Shown: positions 33,618 to 42,598, numbered from the stretch's first letter. The stretch is 64,000 bases of DNA from Amycolatopsis sp. DSM 110486 (GCF_019468465.1 NZ_CP080519.1:8177001-8241000); one strand, 5' to 3'. Notes: a model not told the origin generated them from the letters alone. Program-made: numbers and translations.

Positions 33618-34385
33618 CTACGCAGCGGTTTCCAGCCCGGTGATGAGCGCGATGAGCCGCTCCGTCGAGGCCTCACTCCGGTCGAGCACGCCGGCCAGCC
33701 GCCCGCGCCGGAGCACCGCGATGCGGTCGGCGATCTCGAGCACGTGGGGCAGCTGGTGGCTGACCAGGATCGTCGCGATCCCCTTGGCCCGGACCTTGTC
33801 GATCAGCGCGAGCACCTCCCGCTGCTGCTCCACACCCAGCGCGGCGGTCGGCTCGTCGAGCAGCAGGGCCCGCTTGCACCAGGTGACCGCGCGGGCGATC
33901 GCGATCGCCTGGCGCTGCCCGCCCGACAGCTTCCGGCATTCGCTGCGCAGGTCCGGGATCCGGATGTGGATGTCGTCGAGGGCCGCTCTCGCCTCGCTCA
34001 TCATCCGGCGCCGGTCCAGCCACCGGACCCACCGTCCGGGACCCTGCCGGGGGCTCAGTTCGCGTCCGAGGAACAGGTTGTCGGCCACGTCGAGGTCCAG
34101 GGCCAGCGCGAGGTCCTGGTACACGGTCGCGATCCCCGCCGCCGTCGCGTCGGCAGGTCGCCTCAGGTGCCGGACCTCCCCGTCGATCATGAGGTGGCCG
34201 GAGGTCGGGGTGATGTTGCCGGAGAGGATGCCGAGCAGGGTGCTCTTGCCCGCACCGTTGTCTCCGACGAGGGCGAGCACTTCGCCCGGGTAGAGCTCCA
34301 GACTGATTCCGGCCAGGGCCGTCAGGCCGCCGTAGATCTTGGTGAGGTTCTGCGCGACGAGGATCGGTTCGTGCGTTCCGGTCAT
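33618..34385 (-). CDS. ABC transporter ATP-binding protein, single-domain sugar importer type
   Basis: This 255-residue ATPase drives the importer. Walker A is GDNGAGKST (41-49), the Q-loop region is VYQD, the signature LSGGQ at 153-157, Walker B LLLDEP at 174-179, and the switch His in SHQLP. It matches one half of the double-domain RbsA family, so two copies would pair in the complex. I choose the ATG 34385 with GGGAG upstream; an earlier ATG at 34424 overlaps the substrate-binding gene. Confidence 0.92.
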   Translation of the reverse strand: MTGTHEPILVAQNLTKIYGGLTALAGISLELYPGEVLALVGDNGAGKSTLLGILSGNITPTSGHLMIDGEVRHLRRPADATAAGIATVYQDLALALDLDVADNLFLGRELSPRQGPGRWVRWLDRRRMMSEARAALDDIHIRIPDLRSECRKLSGGQRQAIAIARAVTWCKRALLLDEPTAALGVEQQREVLALIDKVRAKGIATILVSHQLPHVLEIADRIAVLRRGRLAGVLDRSEASTERLIALITGLETAA

Positions 34386-34404
34386 GTCGATGCTCCCGCG
34401 GGGG

Positions 34405-35397
34405 TCAGTTGATCGCCGGTCCATAAAGGAGCTCCTTGACGTCGGGGTGGTCGATGGTCTCGAGATCGGCTCCGACCGCGTCGAGTGTCACCTCGGGTTT
34501 GACCGCGGCCTTGTCGCCCCGCAGGTACGCCGAGGCGAACCGGATGGCGGTTTCCCCGGTGGCCTTGGCGTTCTGGACCACGAGGTACTGCAGTGACTTG
34601 TCGCGCAGGTACTTCACTTCGGTGGGGGTTCCGTCGTACGCGACGATGGGGACCGATCCGGTTCGGCCGGCGGCGGTGAGCGCGGCTGCGGCGCCTTCCG
34701 CGTTGACCTCGGTGACCCCGTAGATCCCCTTCAAGTCCGGGTAGGCGACGAGCAGGGAACGGGCGGCGGCCTGGGAACCGGAGGGGTTCCCGCCGGCGTT
34801 GTTCACGGGGGCGATCCGAACGTTGGGCGCGGCTTCGCGCAGGCCCGCCTCGAAGCCCTCGACGCGCTGGTCGAGGCTCGTGTTGCCGGCCATGATGTTG
34901 ATGATCGCGACGGTGCCGGTTCCGCCGGTGTACTGGGCCATCTGCCGGCCCGCGAGCCGACCGCCCTGCAATCCGTTGCCGTGGATCCGGCTGACCAGGC
35001 CGCTGGGGTCGGCGAGCGTGCCGTCGACCGTGATGACCGGGATCCCCGCGGAGAGGAATCGCTGGATCGGCGGGCGCATCGCGACCGGGTCCACCGGTGC
35101 GACGACCAGGAGGTCGGGTCGCTGGGTGAGGACCGCGTTGAGCACTCTCGTCTGATCTGTGGCAGAGAAGTTGGGAGATCCCTGGTGGACCAGGGTGATG
35201 CCGTCGCGGGCCGCGCCCGGCTCCATCGAGCGCTTGATGGTGTCGAAGTAGGGGTTCTGAGTGACGCCGGGGACGTAGACGACGGTGAACTTTTTCGTCG
35301 CCGAGTCACTGGTCGAAGTGCCGCCGCTGCACGCGGCGAGCGCGGCGGCGGTGACGGCGGAGAGAGTGAGCGCGAACGTTCTGCGCCAACGGGGCAT
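34405..35397 (-). CDS. Sugar ABC transporter substrate-binding lipoprotein
   Basis: This 330-residue exported protein captures the substrate outside the membrane. It has a lipoprotein signal with the lipobox LAAC (Cys23) followed by a Ser/Thr-rich linker. The periplasmic-binding-protein-4 fold is marked by VVAPVDPVAMRPPIQRFLSAGIPVITVD and, later, IYGVTEVNAEGAAAAL. This is the RbsB-like CUT2 class that binds pentoses, polyols or inositol. It lies between the permease and ATPase genes. Confidence 0.93.
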   Translation of the reverse strand: MPRWRRTFALTLSAVTAAALAACSGGTSTSDSATKKFTVVYVPGVTQNPYFDTIKRSMEPGAARDGITLVHQGSPNFSATDQTRVLNAVLTQRPDLLVVAPVDPVAMRPPIQRFLSAGIPVITVDGTLADPSGLVSRIHGNGLQGGRLAGRQMAQYTGGTGTVAIINIMAGNTSLDQRVEGFEAGLREAAPNVRIAPVNNAGGNPSGSQAAARSLLVAYPDLKGIYGVTEVNAEGAAAALTAAGRTGSVPIVAYDGTPTEVKYLRDKSLQYLVVQNAKATGETAIRFASAYLRGDKAAVKPEVTLDAVGADLETIDHPDVKELLYGPAIN

Positions 35398-35427
35398 GGG
35401 GGTCTCCTTGGTCCGGAAGGGGTGGGG

Positions 35428-36504
35428 TCACGCGGAGCGGGCGGCGCGGACCCGCTGCTGGTCGGCGAGCACGGCGCCGACGAGGATGGCGCCGACCACG
35501 ATGAGCTGCCACGCGGAGTTCGCCTTGGCGATCACGAGCCCGGTCTCCAGCACGGCGATGATGGCGGCGCCGATCGCGGTGCCGGCGATGGAACCGCGTC
35601 CACCGGACAGGCTCGCCCCGCCGATCACGACGGCGGCGATCGCGGACAGTTCGTCGCTCTGCCCCGCGGTGATGGTCGCCACCCCGAGCTGTGCCATCGC
35701 GAGGTAGCCGGCCAGGCCCGCGACGAGTCCCGACAGCACGTAGGTGCGCACGAGCTGGGCCCGTACGTCGATGCCCGTCCGGACGGCTGCCTGGGCGTTG
35801 CTCCCGATGGCGTGTGCCCGGCGTCCGTACCGGGTCTTCGCCAGGAACACCCAGGCGACGACGGTCACGGCCACCGCTACCGCCACCGGGACGGCGAGCC
35901 ACCCGTCGGCCAGGAGCAGGTTGCCGATCTCCGAGAGCCGAGGAGGGAGGTCGGAGATGTCCTGACCCCCGTTGAGCAGCAGGGTCGCGCCCTCGGCCAC
36001 ACCCAGCGCCCCGAGCGTCACGATGAACGGGGTGACTTTGAAGCGGGTGATCACCAGTCCGTTGACCAGCCCGAAGACAGCTCCGACGGTCAGGGAAACC
36101 ACGAGCCCGGTGACCATGACCAGCCCGGCTCCGGAGCCGGTGCCGAGCAGGCTGCGCATCACGACGGCGGAGACCATGCCGGAGAACCCGAGCACGGCGC
36201 CGATCGAGAGGTCGATTCCGCCGGAGACGATCACGAACGTCTCCCCGACGGCGAGGAGGAGGATTTCGGTGCCGCTGACGGAGATCGCCTGCCAGCCCTG
36301 CTTGGTCAGGAAGTTGTCGGTCGTGGCGGCGAAGCCGACGATGATGAGCACGAGCACGCCGAGCGTCCACAGGCTGGCGTTGCGTTCGAGGAAGTCCGGC
36401 AGGGGCCGGGGTCTCCGAGAGGTGAGCTCCGGGATCGCGGTTGCCGGTTGCAGAGGATCGCGGTGGACCGGTGCCGCTGTCCGCTTCGGGGACGGGACGT
36501 TCAT
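35428..36504 (-). CDS. Sugar ABC transporter permease, RbsC-like
   Basis: This membrane protein of about 358 residues has roughly ten helices. The CUT2 permease landmarks are VSGGIDLSIGAVLGFSGMV and, in the second half, ALGVAEGATLLLNGG and AVVIGGASLSGGRGSIAGT. AAGGAG precedes the ATG at 36504. It is the first gene of the minus-strand unit permease, binding protein, ATPase, SDR, isomerase. Its upstream region, shared with a divergent hydrolase, carries a perfect TTCCACC-C-GGTGGAA palindrome. Confidence 0.93.
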   Translation of the reverse strand: MNVPSPKRTAAPVHRDPLQPATAIPELTSRRPRPLPDFLERNASLWTLGVLVLIIVGFAATTDNFLTKQGWQAISVSGTEILLLAVGETFVIVSGGIDLSIGAVLGFSGMVSAVVMRSLLGTGSGAGLVMVTGLVVSLTVGAVFGLVNGLVITRFKVTPFIVTLGALGVAEGATLLLNGGQDISDLPPRLSEIGNLLLADGWLAVPVAVAVAVTVVAWVFLAKTRYGRRAHAIGSNAQAAVRTGIDVRAQLVRTYVLSGLVAGLAGYLAMAQLGVATITAGQSDELSAIAAVVIGGASLSGGRGSIAGTAIGAAIIAVLETGLVIAKANSAWQLIVVGAILVGAVLADQQRVRAARSA

Positions 36505-36582
36505 GCAAGCTCCTTGTCGGCGTTGACTCCAGGGGCGGTGTGGTGAGGGTCGCCCGTGGGTCAGGCAGGGCCGAGCGGGCGC

Positions 36583-36597
36583 TTCCACCCGGTGGAA
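36583..36597. promoter_or_regulatory. Palindrome TTCCACC-C-GGTGGAA
   Basis: A perfect 7+1+7 palindrome in the 164-base divergent region between the CUT2 permease and the next hydrolase gene. Its arms match those at 23680-23694 and 31159-31173. A regulator bound here could control both directions. Confidence 0.55.
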
Positions 36598-36668
36598 TTC
36601 GCGCGACGGCGGGAAAGTGACGCCGCCGGTACGGTCCGGCGACCAGTCGTTCTCGAAAGGAACACCCG

Positions 36669-37403
36669 GTGTCCGGTTCGGACTCACAGCGGAAGTCGTT
36701 GCCCACCATCGTCCTCGTGCCTGGGATGTGGCACGCCGCTTCGGCCTGGGACGCCGTGGTGAAGCTCTTGGAGGCCGACGGATTTCCGTGCGTGCCGGTG
36801 ACGCTGCCCGGGCCAGGGCGGGCCGGGGGAGACGCCACCTTCCACGGGCACCGTGACCACCTCGAGCGGGTGCTCACCGGAGTGGCGGGTGACGTGGTTC
36901 TCGTCGGGCATTCCTACGGCGGTGCCGTGATCGGCGAGATCCGAGCGGTACCCGCGGTGCGCTCGATGATCTTCGTGGCGGCGTTCTGCCTTGAAGTGGG
37001 GGAATCGGTCGCCGCCGTGAACGACGCACAACCGGGTTCCGACGCGGGTGCCTCGGCCATCGTCCGGTCGGGGGACTATCTGTCCATGGCGCCCGAAACC
37101 GCGAAAGAGGCGTTCTACCACGACTGCCCGCCCGCCGTGGCGGAGCAGGCGGTCGCGAGCCTGACGCCGGAGTTCCACGACACTCGCACCACCCGGGCGA
37201 CCCGAGCCGCTTGGCGGGAAGTGCCGTCGCACTACGTGGTGTGCACTCAGGATCGCGCGATCGTGCCGGACGTGCAGCGCACCTTGGCAGCACGGCTCGA
37301 CTCGGTCCGGGAGATCGATTCCGGCCACTGCCCGATGCTGTCGCAACCGGGCCGGCTCGCCAGGATCATCGCGGATGTGGCGGTGCGGACGACCCGCCAG
37401 TGA
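36669..37403 (+). CDS. Alpha/beta hydrolase, EstC-like
   Basis: This 244-residue hydrolase has VLVPGMWHAASAWDAV at the oxyanion region, the nucleophile elbow GHSYGG, and the catalytic His in DSGHCPML. The VPGxW opening and compact cap are typical of the EstC/hydroxynitrile-lyase-like branch that cleaves small esters. AAAGGA precedes the GTG start. It heads a run of three plus-strand hydrolases. Confidence 0.88.
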   Translation: MSGSDSQRKSLPTIVLVPGMWHAASAWDAVVKLLEADGFPCVPVTLPGPGRAGGDATFHGHRDHLERVLTGVAGDVVLVGHSYGGAVIGEIRAVPAVRSMIFVAAFCLEVGESVAAVNDAQPGSDAGASAIVRSGDYLSMAPETAKEAFYHDCPPAVAEQAVASLTPEFHDTRTTRATRAAWREVPSHYVVCTQDRAIVPDVQRTLAARLDSVREIDSGHCPMLSQPGRLARIIADVAVRTTRQ

Positions 37404-37461
37404 AGCCAGGACTGGAGAAGTATCCGTCACCAAGCCGGTTTCCCGGCACGGAGGAGATCTG

Positions 37462-38157
37462 ATGACGCGATTGCACGTCGAGGAGTACGGCGACGGTGAG
37501 CGCACGGCTGTGCTGATCCACGGCCTCTCGTCGAGCTCGGCCACCTGGCAGCGGCTCGTTCCCGAGCTGACCCGCGCGGGCTATCGGGTCCTCGCGCCGG
37601 ATCTCGCGGGCCACGGGCGTAGCGCTCGCACCCGCTACAGCCGGGAGCGGTGGGCCGAAGACCTGCTCGAAACCTTGCCGGCCGAGCCCGAACTGGCGAT
37701 CGGGCATTCACTGGGCGGTGTGCTGCTCGCCATGATCGCCGAGCGGCTCCGACCTGCCCGCGCGATCTACGCCGATCCGGCCTGGTACCCGTGGCAGGGC
37801 GTCGGCTACGGCGAGGCGCAGCCCGCGATCCGAACCGCCAAGGGGTGGTCGCACGCCGACGCGCGAGCCGCACATCCACAGTGGAGTGACGAGCTGGTGG
37901 CGGCCAGGGTGGCGGAACTCGGCACCTGGGACCCGGAGACGACTCACATGGACTACCTCGAGACCGCCTACGTCCCGGTGTTCCCGGTCGTGCCGTCGCT
38001 GATCGTGCGGGCCGGCACGAGCGACCTGATCGCTCCGGCTCTCGCCGACCACTTCCAAGACGTCGGGTTCACCGTCCGGACGGTGCCGAGCACCGGTCAC
38101 TTCCTTCACCTGGACGACCACAAGGGATTCGTCGCGGCGCTCGACGGCTGGGTGTGA
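37462..38157 (+). CDS. Alpha/beta hydrolase
   Basis: This 231-residue serine hydrolase has LIHGLSSSSATW, nucleophile elbow GHSLGG and the catalytic His in STGHFLHLDDH. GAGGAGA lies upstream of the ATG. It is a paralogue of the following gene: both share APDLxGHGRS, the AIGHSLGG/AVGHSLGG segment and a DPAW motif. Substrate unknown. Confidence 0.87.
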   Translation: MTRLHVEEYGDGERTAVLIHGLSSSSATWQRLVPELTRAGYRVLAPDLAGHGRSARTRYSRERWAEDLLETLPAEPELAIGHSLGGVLLAMIAERLRPARAIYADPAWYPWQGVGYGEAQPAIRTAKGWSHADARAAHPQWSDELVAARVAELGTWDPETTHMDYLETAYVPVFPVVPSLIVRAGTSDLIAPALADHFQDVGFTVRTVPSTGHFLHLDDHKGFVAALDGWV

Positions 38158-38168
38158 CCCGTTCGACC

Positions 38169-38183
38169 ATGCCCGCCGGGCAT
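38169..38183. promoter_or_regulatory. Candidate LysR box, perfect palindrome
   Basis: ATGCCCGCCGGGCAT is a perfect 15-bp palindrome of the ATGC-N7-GCAT form. It lies 12 bases past one hydrolase stop and about 120 bases before the next start. It matches the arms and spacing at 22766 and 25801. Confidence 0.55.
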
Positions 38184-38299
38184 AGTCGCGGTGCTTCAGA
38201 GGCATTTTCGCGGCGCCCGCGGCGGGGGCAAGATCGAGGGCGTGGCTCCGTCGGTGCTCGGCTCCGGGGTCACGTCCCTTTGCGACAGTCAGGACGAAG

Positions 38300-39043
38300 A
38301 TGGAATTGCACGTTCGCCGCTGGACGGGAGGTGCCAGGACCGCACTGCTCGTCCACGGGCTCTTCAGCGACAGTGCTTCGTGGCACCGGCTGGGCCCCAG
38401 TCTGGCCGAGCGCGGGTACACGGTGCTGGCGCCGGACCTGCGTGGTCACGGCCGGAGTCCGCGCGGCCGGTACTCGCCGACCGACTGGGCGCTCGACCTG
38501 ATCGACACGGTCGGCCACACCCGGATCGATCTCGCAGTCGGGCACTCGCTGGGCGGTCTCGCGCTCGCGGTGGCGGCGCACGCCATCCGGCCGGGCAGTG
38601 CGGTGTACCTCGATCCGGCGTGGCGGATGTCGGCCGAGCAGGACAAACGGTCCCGGGTCGAGTGGAGTTCCTGGCTGGAGTGGACCGAACCGGCTCAGCT
38701 CCGCGCGCGCCTGGGTGAAAGCTGGCCCAGGGACGACCTGGCCCTGCGCTGGGACTCTATGTGGCGGACCGACCCCGCGGCCATCCCCGGGCTCGCCGCC
38801 GGTGCCGGCTACGACCACTCCCCGGAACCGGCGCCGTGGCCGGCGCTTGTCCTGGGTGCCGACGGCAGTGAGTACATCACCGAAGCGCATGCGCAGGAAC
38901 TGCGGGCTCGCGGCGTGACGGTCGAGACGGTCGCCGGTTCGGGGCATTCCTGGTTCCGTGAGAACTTCGCGGGGTTTCTCCGTCGCCTGGATCGCTGGTT
39001 CGCACCAGCGGGCGCTCGCCGGCAGCGAGAAGGAGATTCTTGA
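38300..39043 (+). CDS. Alpha/beta hydrolase
   Basis: The 247-residue hydrolase has LLVHGLFSDSASW, GHSLGG and a catalytic His in GSGHSWFREN. It is a paralogue of the preceding gene. The start ATG follows the sequence CAGGACGAAG. A separate promoter is likely because a palindromic operator candidate stands in the 142-base gap before it. It is followed by a hairpin. Confidence 0.87.
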   Translation: MELHVRRWTGGARTALLVHGLFSDSASWHRLGPSLAERGYTVLAPDLRGHGRSPRGRYSPTDWALDLIDTVGHTRIDLAVGHSLGGLALAVAAHAIRPGSAVYLDPAWRMSAEQDKRSRVEWSSWLEWTEPAQLRARLGESWPRDDLALRWDSMWRTDPAAIPGLAAGAGYDHSPEPAPWPALVLGADGSEYITEAHAQELRARGVTVETVAGSGHSWFRENFAGFLRRLDRWFAPAGARRQREGDS

Positions 39044-39070
39044 AGCCGTGACGTGATCACGGTGCGGCTT
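39043..39070 (+). terminator. Hairpin after the third hydrolase
   Basis: The outer arms AAGCCG and CGGCTT enclose the palindrome CGTGATCACG, and TTTG follows. It starts at the stop codon of the hydrolase gene. The remaining bases to 39257 hold no gene I can support. Confidence 0.55.
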
Positions 39071-39257
39071 TGTTCCCACCCCATAAGATGACCGGTCATA
39101 TACCCCTTTCGGGTCACCCGCTCAGCGACGACGACACCCTCGTTCAGAAGATCCGCCTGATCATCGAGGTCCGGTCGTGGGCCGAGGCGCTGGGGGAGTA
39201 CCACCACATCAGGCCGGGCCAGGTTCCATGGCCCACCAGCAAAACAAGGAGAAATTC

Positions 39258-40097
39258 ATGACGAACCGTCCCTTCCGCTTCGGCGTCAGCCTCCTGGCCA
39301 CCGGCTCACGCTCGACGTGGCAGGCCAGGGCCCGGCAGGCCGAAGATCTCGGCTACGACACCTTGCAGGTCCCCGACCACCTCGGTATGCCGGCGCCGTT
39401 CCCCGCGCTGGTTTCCGTGGCCGAGGCGACCTCACTGACCGTGGGCACGTACGTGCTGAATGCCGGATTTTATCGTCCGGCTCTGCTCGCCCGTGACGTC
39501 GCCGACACGGCTCTCCTCACGGACGGCCGGCTGGAGGTGGGCCTCGGTACCGGCGCTATCGCGGCGGAGTTCGAGGCCGCCGGGGTGCCGTTCCCCAGCG
39601 GGGGAGCGCGGGTCGAGGGCCTGGCCCGCACTGTCGCCGAAATGAAGCAGGCCCTCGCGGCCGTCGGTGTCCCGGTCCCGCCCTTGCTGCTGGCCGGCGA
39701 CGGCGACCGCATGCTGCGGCTCGCGGCGCGGGAAGCCGACATCGTGGGGCTGTCGCTCCTGTCCGCGACCCGGCCCGGTGCGGACCCGGCGAAGGTGCTG
39801 GACGACCGCGTCTCGTTCGTCCGGATGGCAGCGGGTGGTCGACTCTCCGCCTTGCAGCTCAATCTTTTCGTCTCAACCGTGTCGGTTTCCGGGGAGGTCG
39901 ACCTGTCCTTCGCCCGCGCGGCGGCCCCCGACCTTCCTGAGGAACACCTGCTGTCCCTGCCGGGCGTGCTGGTCGGCTCCGCCCGCACGATCGCAGACCG
40001 GCTGCTGGACTACCGCGAGACCCATGGCATCACCTACCTCAGCGTGCTCGAGCCGGCCATGCAGGAGTTCGGAAAGGTCATCGAACTCCTCCGCTGA
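39258..40097 (+). CDS. LLM-class F420-dependent oxidoreductase
   Basis: This 279-residue luciferase-like TIM-barrel protein uses F420 or FMN. It begins RPFRFGVSLLATGSRSTW, then QARARQAEDLGYDTLQVPDH, RLEVGLGTG and a final domain with LSLPGVLVGSARTIADRLLDYRETHGITYLSV. These are standard blocks of the mycobacterial/actinobacterial F420 subfamily (TIGR03621-like). AAGGAG lies seven bases before the ATG at 39258. F420 dependence is inferred from the family. Confidence 0.9.
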   Translation: MTNRPFRFGVSLLATGSRSTWQARARQAEDLGYDTLQVPDHLGMPAPFPALVSVAEATSLTVGTYVLNAGFYRPALLARDVADTALLTDGRLEVGLGTGAIAAEFEAAGVPFPSGGARVEGLARTVAEMKQALAAVGVPVPPLLLAGDGDRMLRLAAREADIVGLSLLSATRPGADPAKVLDDRVSFVRMAAGGRLSALQLNLFVSTVSVSGEVDLSFARAAAPDLPEEHLLSLPGVLVGSARTIADRLLDYRETHGITYLSVLEPAMQEFGKVIELLR

Positions 40098-40260
40098 GGC
40101 CGGCTGTCCACAGTGGCCGGAAAGATCGCCGAAGGGAGCCATCCTCGGTGACCTGGTCCCCGGTCGAACTGCGCTGCGAGCCCGGAAAGGTCGAAGCCGC
40201 CGCGCGGCCCGCGCATCGTCCAGGGCGTCTGAGCCGATGAACATCCGGAAAGGACGATCG

Positions 40261-40880
40261 TGAAGGCGTTCGTGTTCGAGGGCATCGGGGAACGGGCCGA
40301 AATGCTCCGGGGACCTTCCGGATCCACGGCCGTGGCGCGGTGAGGTGATCATGTGGATCCTCGCCGCTCCGGTGCACACCTCGGACCTGCATCTCGTGCG
40401 CGGCCGGTACGGGCGCCGCCCCGCGTTGCCTGCATCGACGACGACACCGCGGCCCAGGCGATCGTCAACCTGGTGGCGGCTGGGATGCTGACCATGTCTG
40501 AACACCGTCCGCGCTCTGGCGACGTCCTGACCCAGACCGCGGCCGGTTCAGCCGTGGGCGGGCTCGTGCTGCAGCTCACCGTGCCGAGGGATTCCGCACG
40601 GTGAACCTGGTTCGCCGCCGCGACCAGATCGCTGAGCTGTGGCGCTGGGTGCTGACGTCGTCTTGTCCACTTCGGACGACTATCGGGTCGCTCGGCTCGT
40701 GCAGGCGACCGAGGGGGGACCGCGTAAGGCAATCGACAGCGTTGCCGCGCACGTGGGAGCGACCCTGGTGCGGGCACTCGCACCACGGGGGCCGGCTCGT
40801 CGTCTTCGGAGCCCTGTCCTCGCACCGCCAGTCAGCCCCGGCCGTCTACGAGCTTCCGGTCGTCAGCCCAGACCTTGATC
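40261..40880 (+). pseudogene. Zinc-type alcohol dehydrogenase/quinone oxidoreductase, decayed
   Basis: Pieces of one MDR-family gene lie in successive frames. From a GTG at 40261 come KAFVFEGIGE, then ILAAPVHTSDLHLVRGRYG, then DDDTAAQAIVNLVAAGMLTM and VLTQTAAGSAVG. LVRRRDQIAEL, ALGADVVLSTSDDY, GGPRKAIDSVAAHVGATLV and GGRLVVFGALSSHRQS follow. Several frameshifts and a missing N-domain section make it non-functional. Order and spacing are otherwise preserved, so the decay is fairly recent. Confidence 0.85.
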
Positions 40881-40992
40881 TCGCTGAGGTGCTGCGGGCT
40901 GCCGATGGCGTTACCCGCCATAGAAAGCCCTTGCTCGACCTCAGCGTGAAATTGATCGCTCTACCGCCGAATCCAACCGGACAGGAGAACTC

Positions 40993-41397
40993 ATGAATAC
41001 CGACGCCCGCGCTGTAGCGACGCAAATCTACCGGATCTTCGACATCGGCGACGTCGCCGCTCTCGACGACGTCCTGGCACCCGAGCTGGTGGACCACAAT
41101 CCGATTCCCGGCACCTCCTCGGGGGTCGAAGGTATGCGGCTGCTCGTCGCCGCCGTCCGCGATGCTTTCACCGCCACTCGACACGAGGTGCTGCACCTCA
41201 CCGAGGCCGGCGAAGGCTGGATCGTCGGACACTGGCGCATGACCGGCATCCACACCGGCCAGTGGCTCGGCACGCCCGCCACCGGCCGCCCGGTGAGTTT
41301 CACCGGGACCGACCTGATGCGGGTCGTCGACGGCAAGGTCGTCGAGCTGCGACACGTCGAGGAGCTCTTCCAGCTCCACCAGCAGATCACCGCATGA
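40993..41397 (+). CDS. SnoaL-like ester cyclase-family protein
   Basis: This 134-residue NTF2-fold protein begins NTDARAVATQIYRIFDIGDV and includes PELVDHNPIPGTSSGVEGMR, HEVLHLTEAGEGWIVGHWRMTGIHTGQW and a C-terminal GTDLMRVVDGKVVELRHVEE. The pattern is that of SnoaL-type polyketide cyclases and related small enzymes, although many members act on other substrates. AGGAGA lies five bases before the ATG. The gene ends where the truncated integrase begins on the other strand, so it marks the edge of the mobile region. Confidence 0.88.
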   Translation: MNTDARAVATQIYRIFDIGDVAALDDVLAPELVDHNPIPGTSSGVEGMRLLVAAVRDAFTATRHEVLHLTEAGEGWIVGHWRMTGIHTGQWLGTPATGRPVSFTGTDLMRVVDGKVVELRHVEELFQLHQQITA

Positions 41398-41399
41398 CA

Positions 41400-42060
41400 A
41401 CCTCACCGAGACTTTCCCCTTTTCGCGCAGCAGGATCGTGCTTTGCTGGGAATCCAGGTCGCGGGGCCGGAGGGCCAAGGCGCCGCCTCGCCGGCAGGCG
41501 CCTTCCTCGCGCAGGCGACAGATCAGAGCGTCGAGCTCGGGGTCGTCGCCGGTGCTGGCTACGACCTCGTTGAGCTCGGCAAGCTAGCTGTTGGTGAGGG
41601 CGCGGCGCGTGGAGGCGTTGTGGCGCGGTTTGGTGACGCGTCGGGCGGGGTTGTGGTGTTGCTCGAGGCGGCCGTCGTTTTCGAGGTGCTGGTAGAGGCA
41701 GCGCACGGCGGCGACGATGTTCTCGGCGGCGTTGCGTCCACCGCGGGGGTTGCGGCGGACCAGGGCGGTGCGGCGGACGGTCTCGGAGATGGCTTTGATC
41801 TCGGTCGCGGTGATGGTGTCCATCCGGCGATCGCCCCACTGCGCTTCGGCTTTGTTCCAGTAGGAGCCGTAGGAGGCTGCCGTGCTGGGGGAGACGAGCG
41901 AGGCCACGACGGGGATCCATTCGCTGATCGTGGGGATCGGTCGCTGGTTCTCCTTTGTGTCGGGCGCGGGCTCGGTGGTGATCAGGTCAGTGGGGTCGAC
42001 GCCGAGACGGGCCAGAAGCAGCCGTGCTGCTTCGAGTTCTTGGGGCGCGGGCGCGTTCAT
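41400..42060 (-). pseudogene. Tyrosine recombinase (integrase), truncated with internal stop
   Basis: The ATG at 42060 leads into the SAM-like core-binding domain (AASYGSYWNKAEAQWGDRRM, later TALVRRNPRGGRNAAENIVA). A TAG stop at 41583-41585 interrupts ALTNS*LAELNEVVASTGDD. The frame then runs on through CRRGGALALRPRDLDSQQST and ILLREKGK, the start of the catalytic domain. The HxxR and Tyr boxes are absent; the sequence breaks off at the SnoaL-like gene. The ATGA overlap with the upstream AbrB-like gene shows the original cassette. Confidence 0.85.
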
Positions 42061-42502
42061 GCGGGCTCCTCGGTGACGGCGAGGGAGGTGTGGGAGGTGC
42101 GCAGCATTGCCTGCACGACCGGCTCGGGGTGGACGATGAGCGCGTCGTGGCTGGGGTCGGCGACCAGAAGCAGCCGACTGCCGGCGCGGGCGCCGCAGCG
42201 TCTGCGGACGGGCCTGGGCAGGACGACGTAGGGCTTGCGGGGCATCACGAACACCCGGTCCGCTCGGCGGTGGATCACGACCGAGGTCTGGACGAGGGTG
42301 ATCAGCAGCCTGTCGCCGGGCGCCAGCCGAGGGCCTCGACGGCGCCGCGATCCTGCAGCCGCCCTCCGGTGTCCATGACGGCCATCGACACGCGCGGGCC
42401 GCCGCTCGAGTCGCGAGACGTCAGCAGGGCTAGCCCGAGCGGGACGGGCATCGAAGGGGAGGTGCGGCCGCTGCGGGAACGGGGGACCGGGCGGGCAGGG
42501 AC
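42057..42502 (-). pseudogene. AbrB/MazE-like DNA-binding partner of the integrase, frameshifted
   Basis: One frame gives DTGGRLQDRGAVEALGWRPATG and ends near 42303. The other gives IHRRADRVFVMPRKPYVVLP and LPRPVRRRCGARAGSRLLLV, the swapped-hairpin type repeat with GxRLLLVADP. One missing base near 42318 (CCCGGCGAC where CCGGGCGAC is expected) separates the two. Such genes commonly precede integrases in actinomycetes. It may be a real mutation or a sequencing error. Confidence 0.6.
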
Positions 42503-42598
42503 AACTAGCTGAGCGGCCCGGTCATGCGCCACCTCCCCTCGGGGAAGGCGCGTCCATGATCAGCGTAGCTGAGCTGCGGTGATCGTCGACGTGAGAAA

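Noticed and set aside
39070..39261. Small open frame between the third hydrolase and the LLM oxidoreductase
   Set aside because: It has no recognised motif, no convincing ribosome site and overlaps the terminator region.
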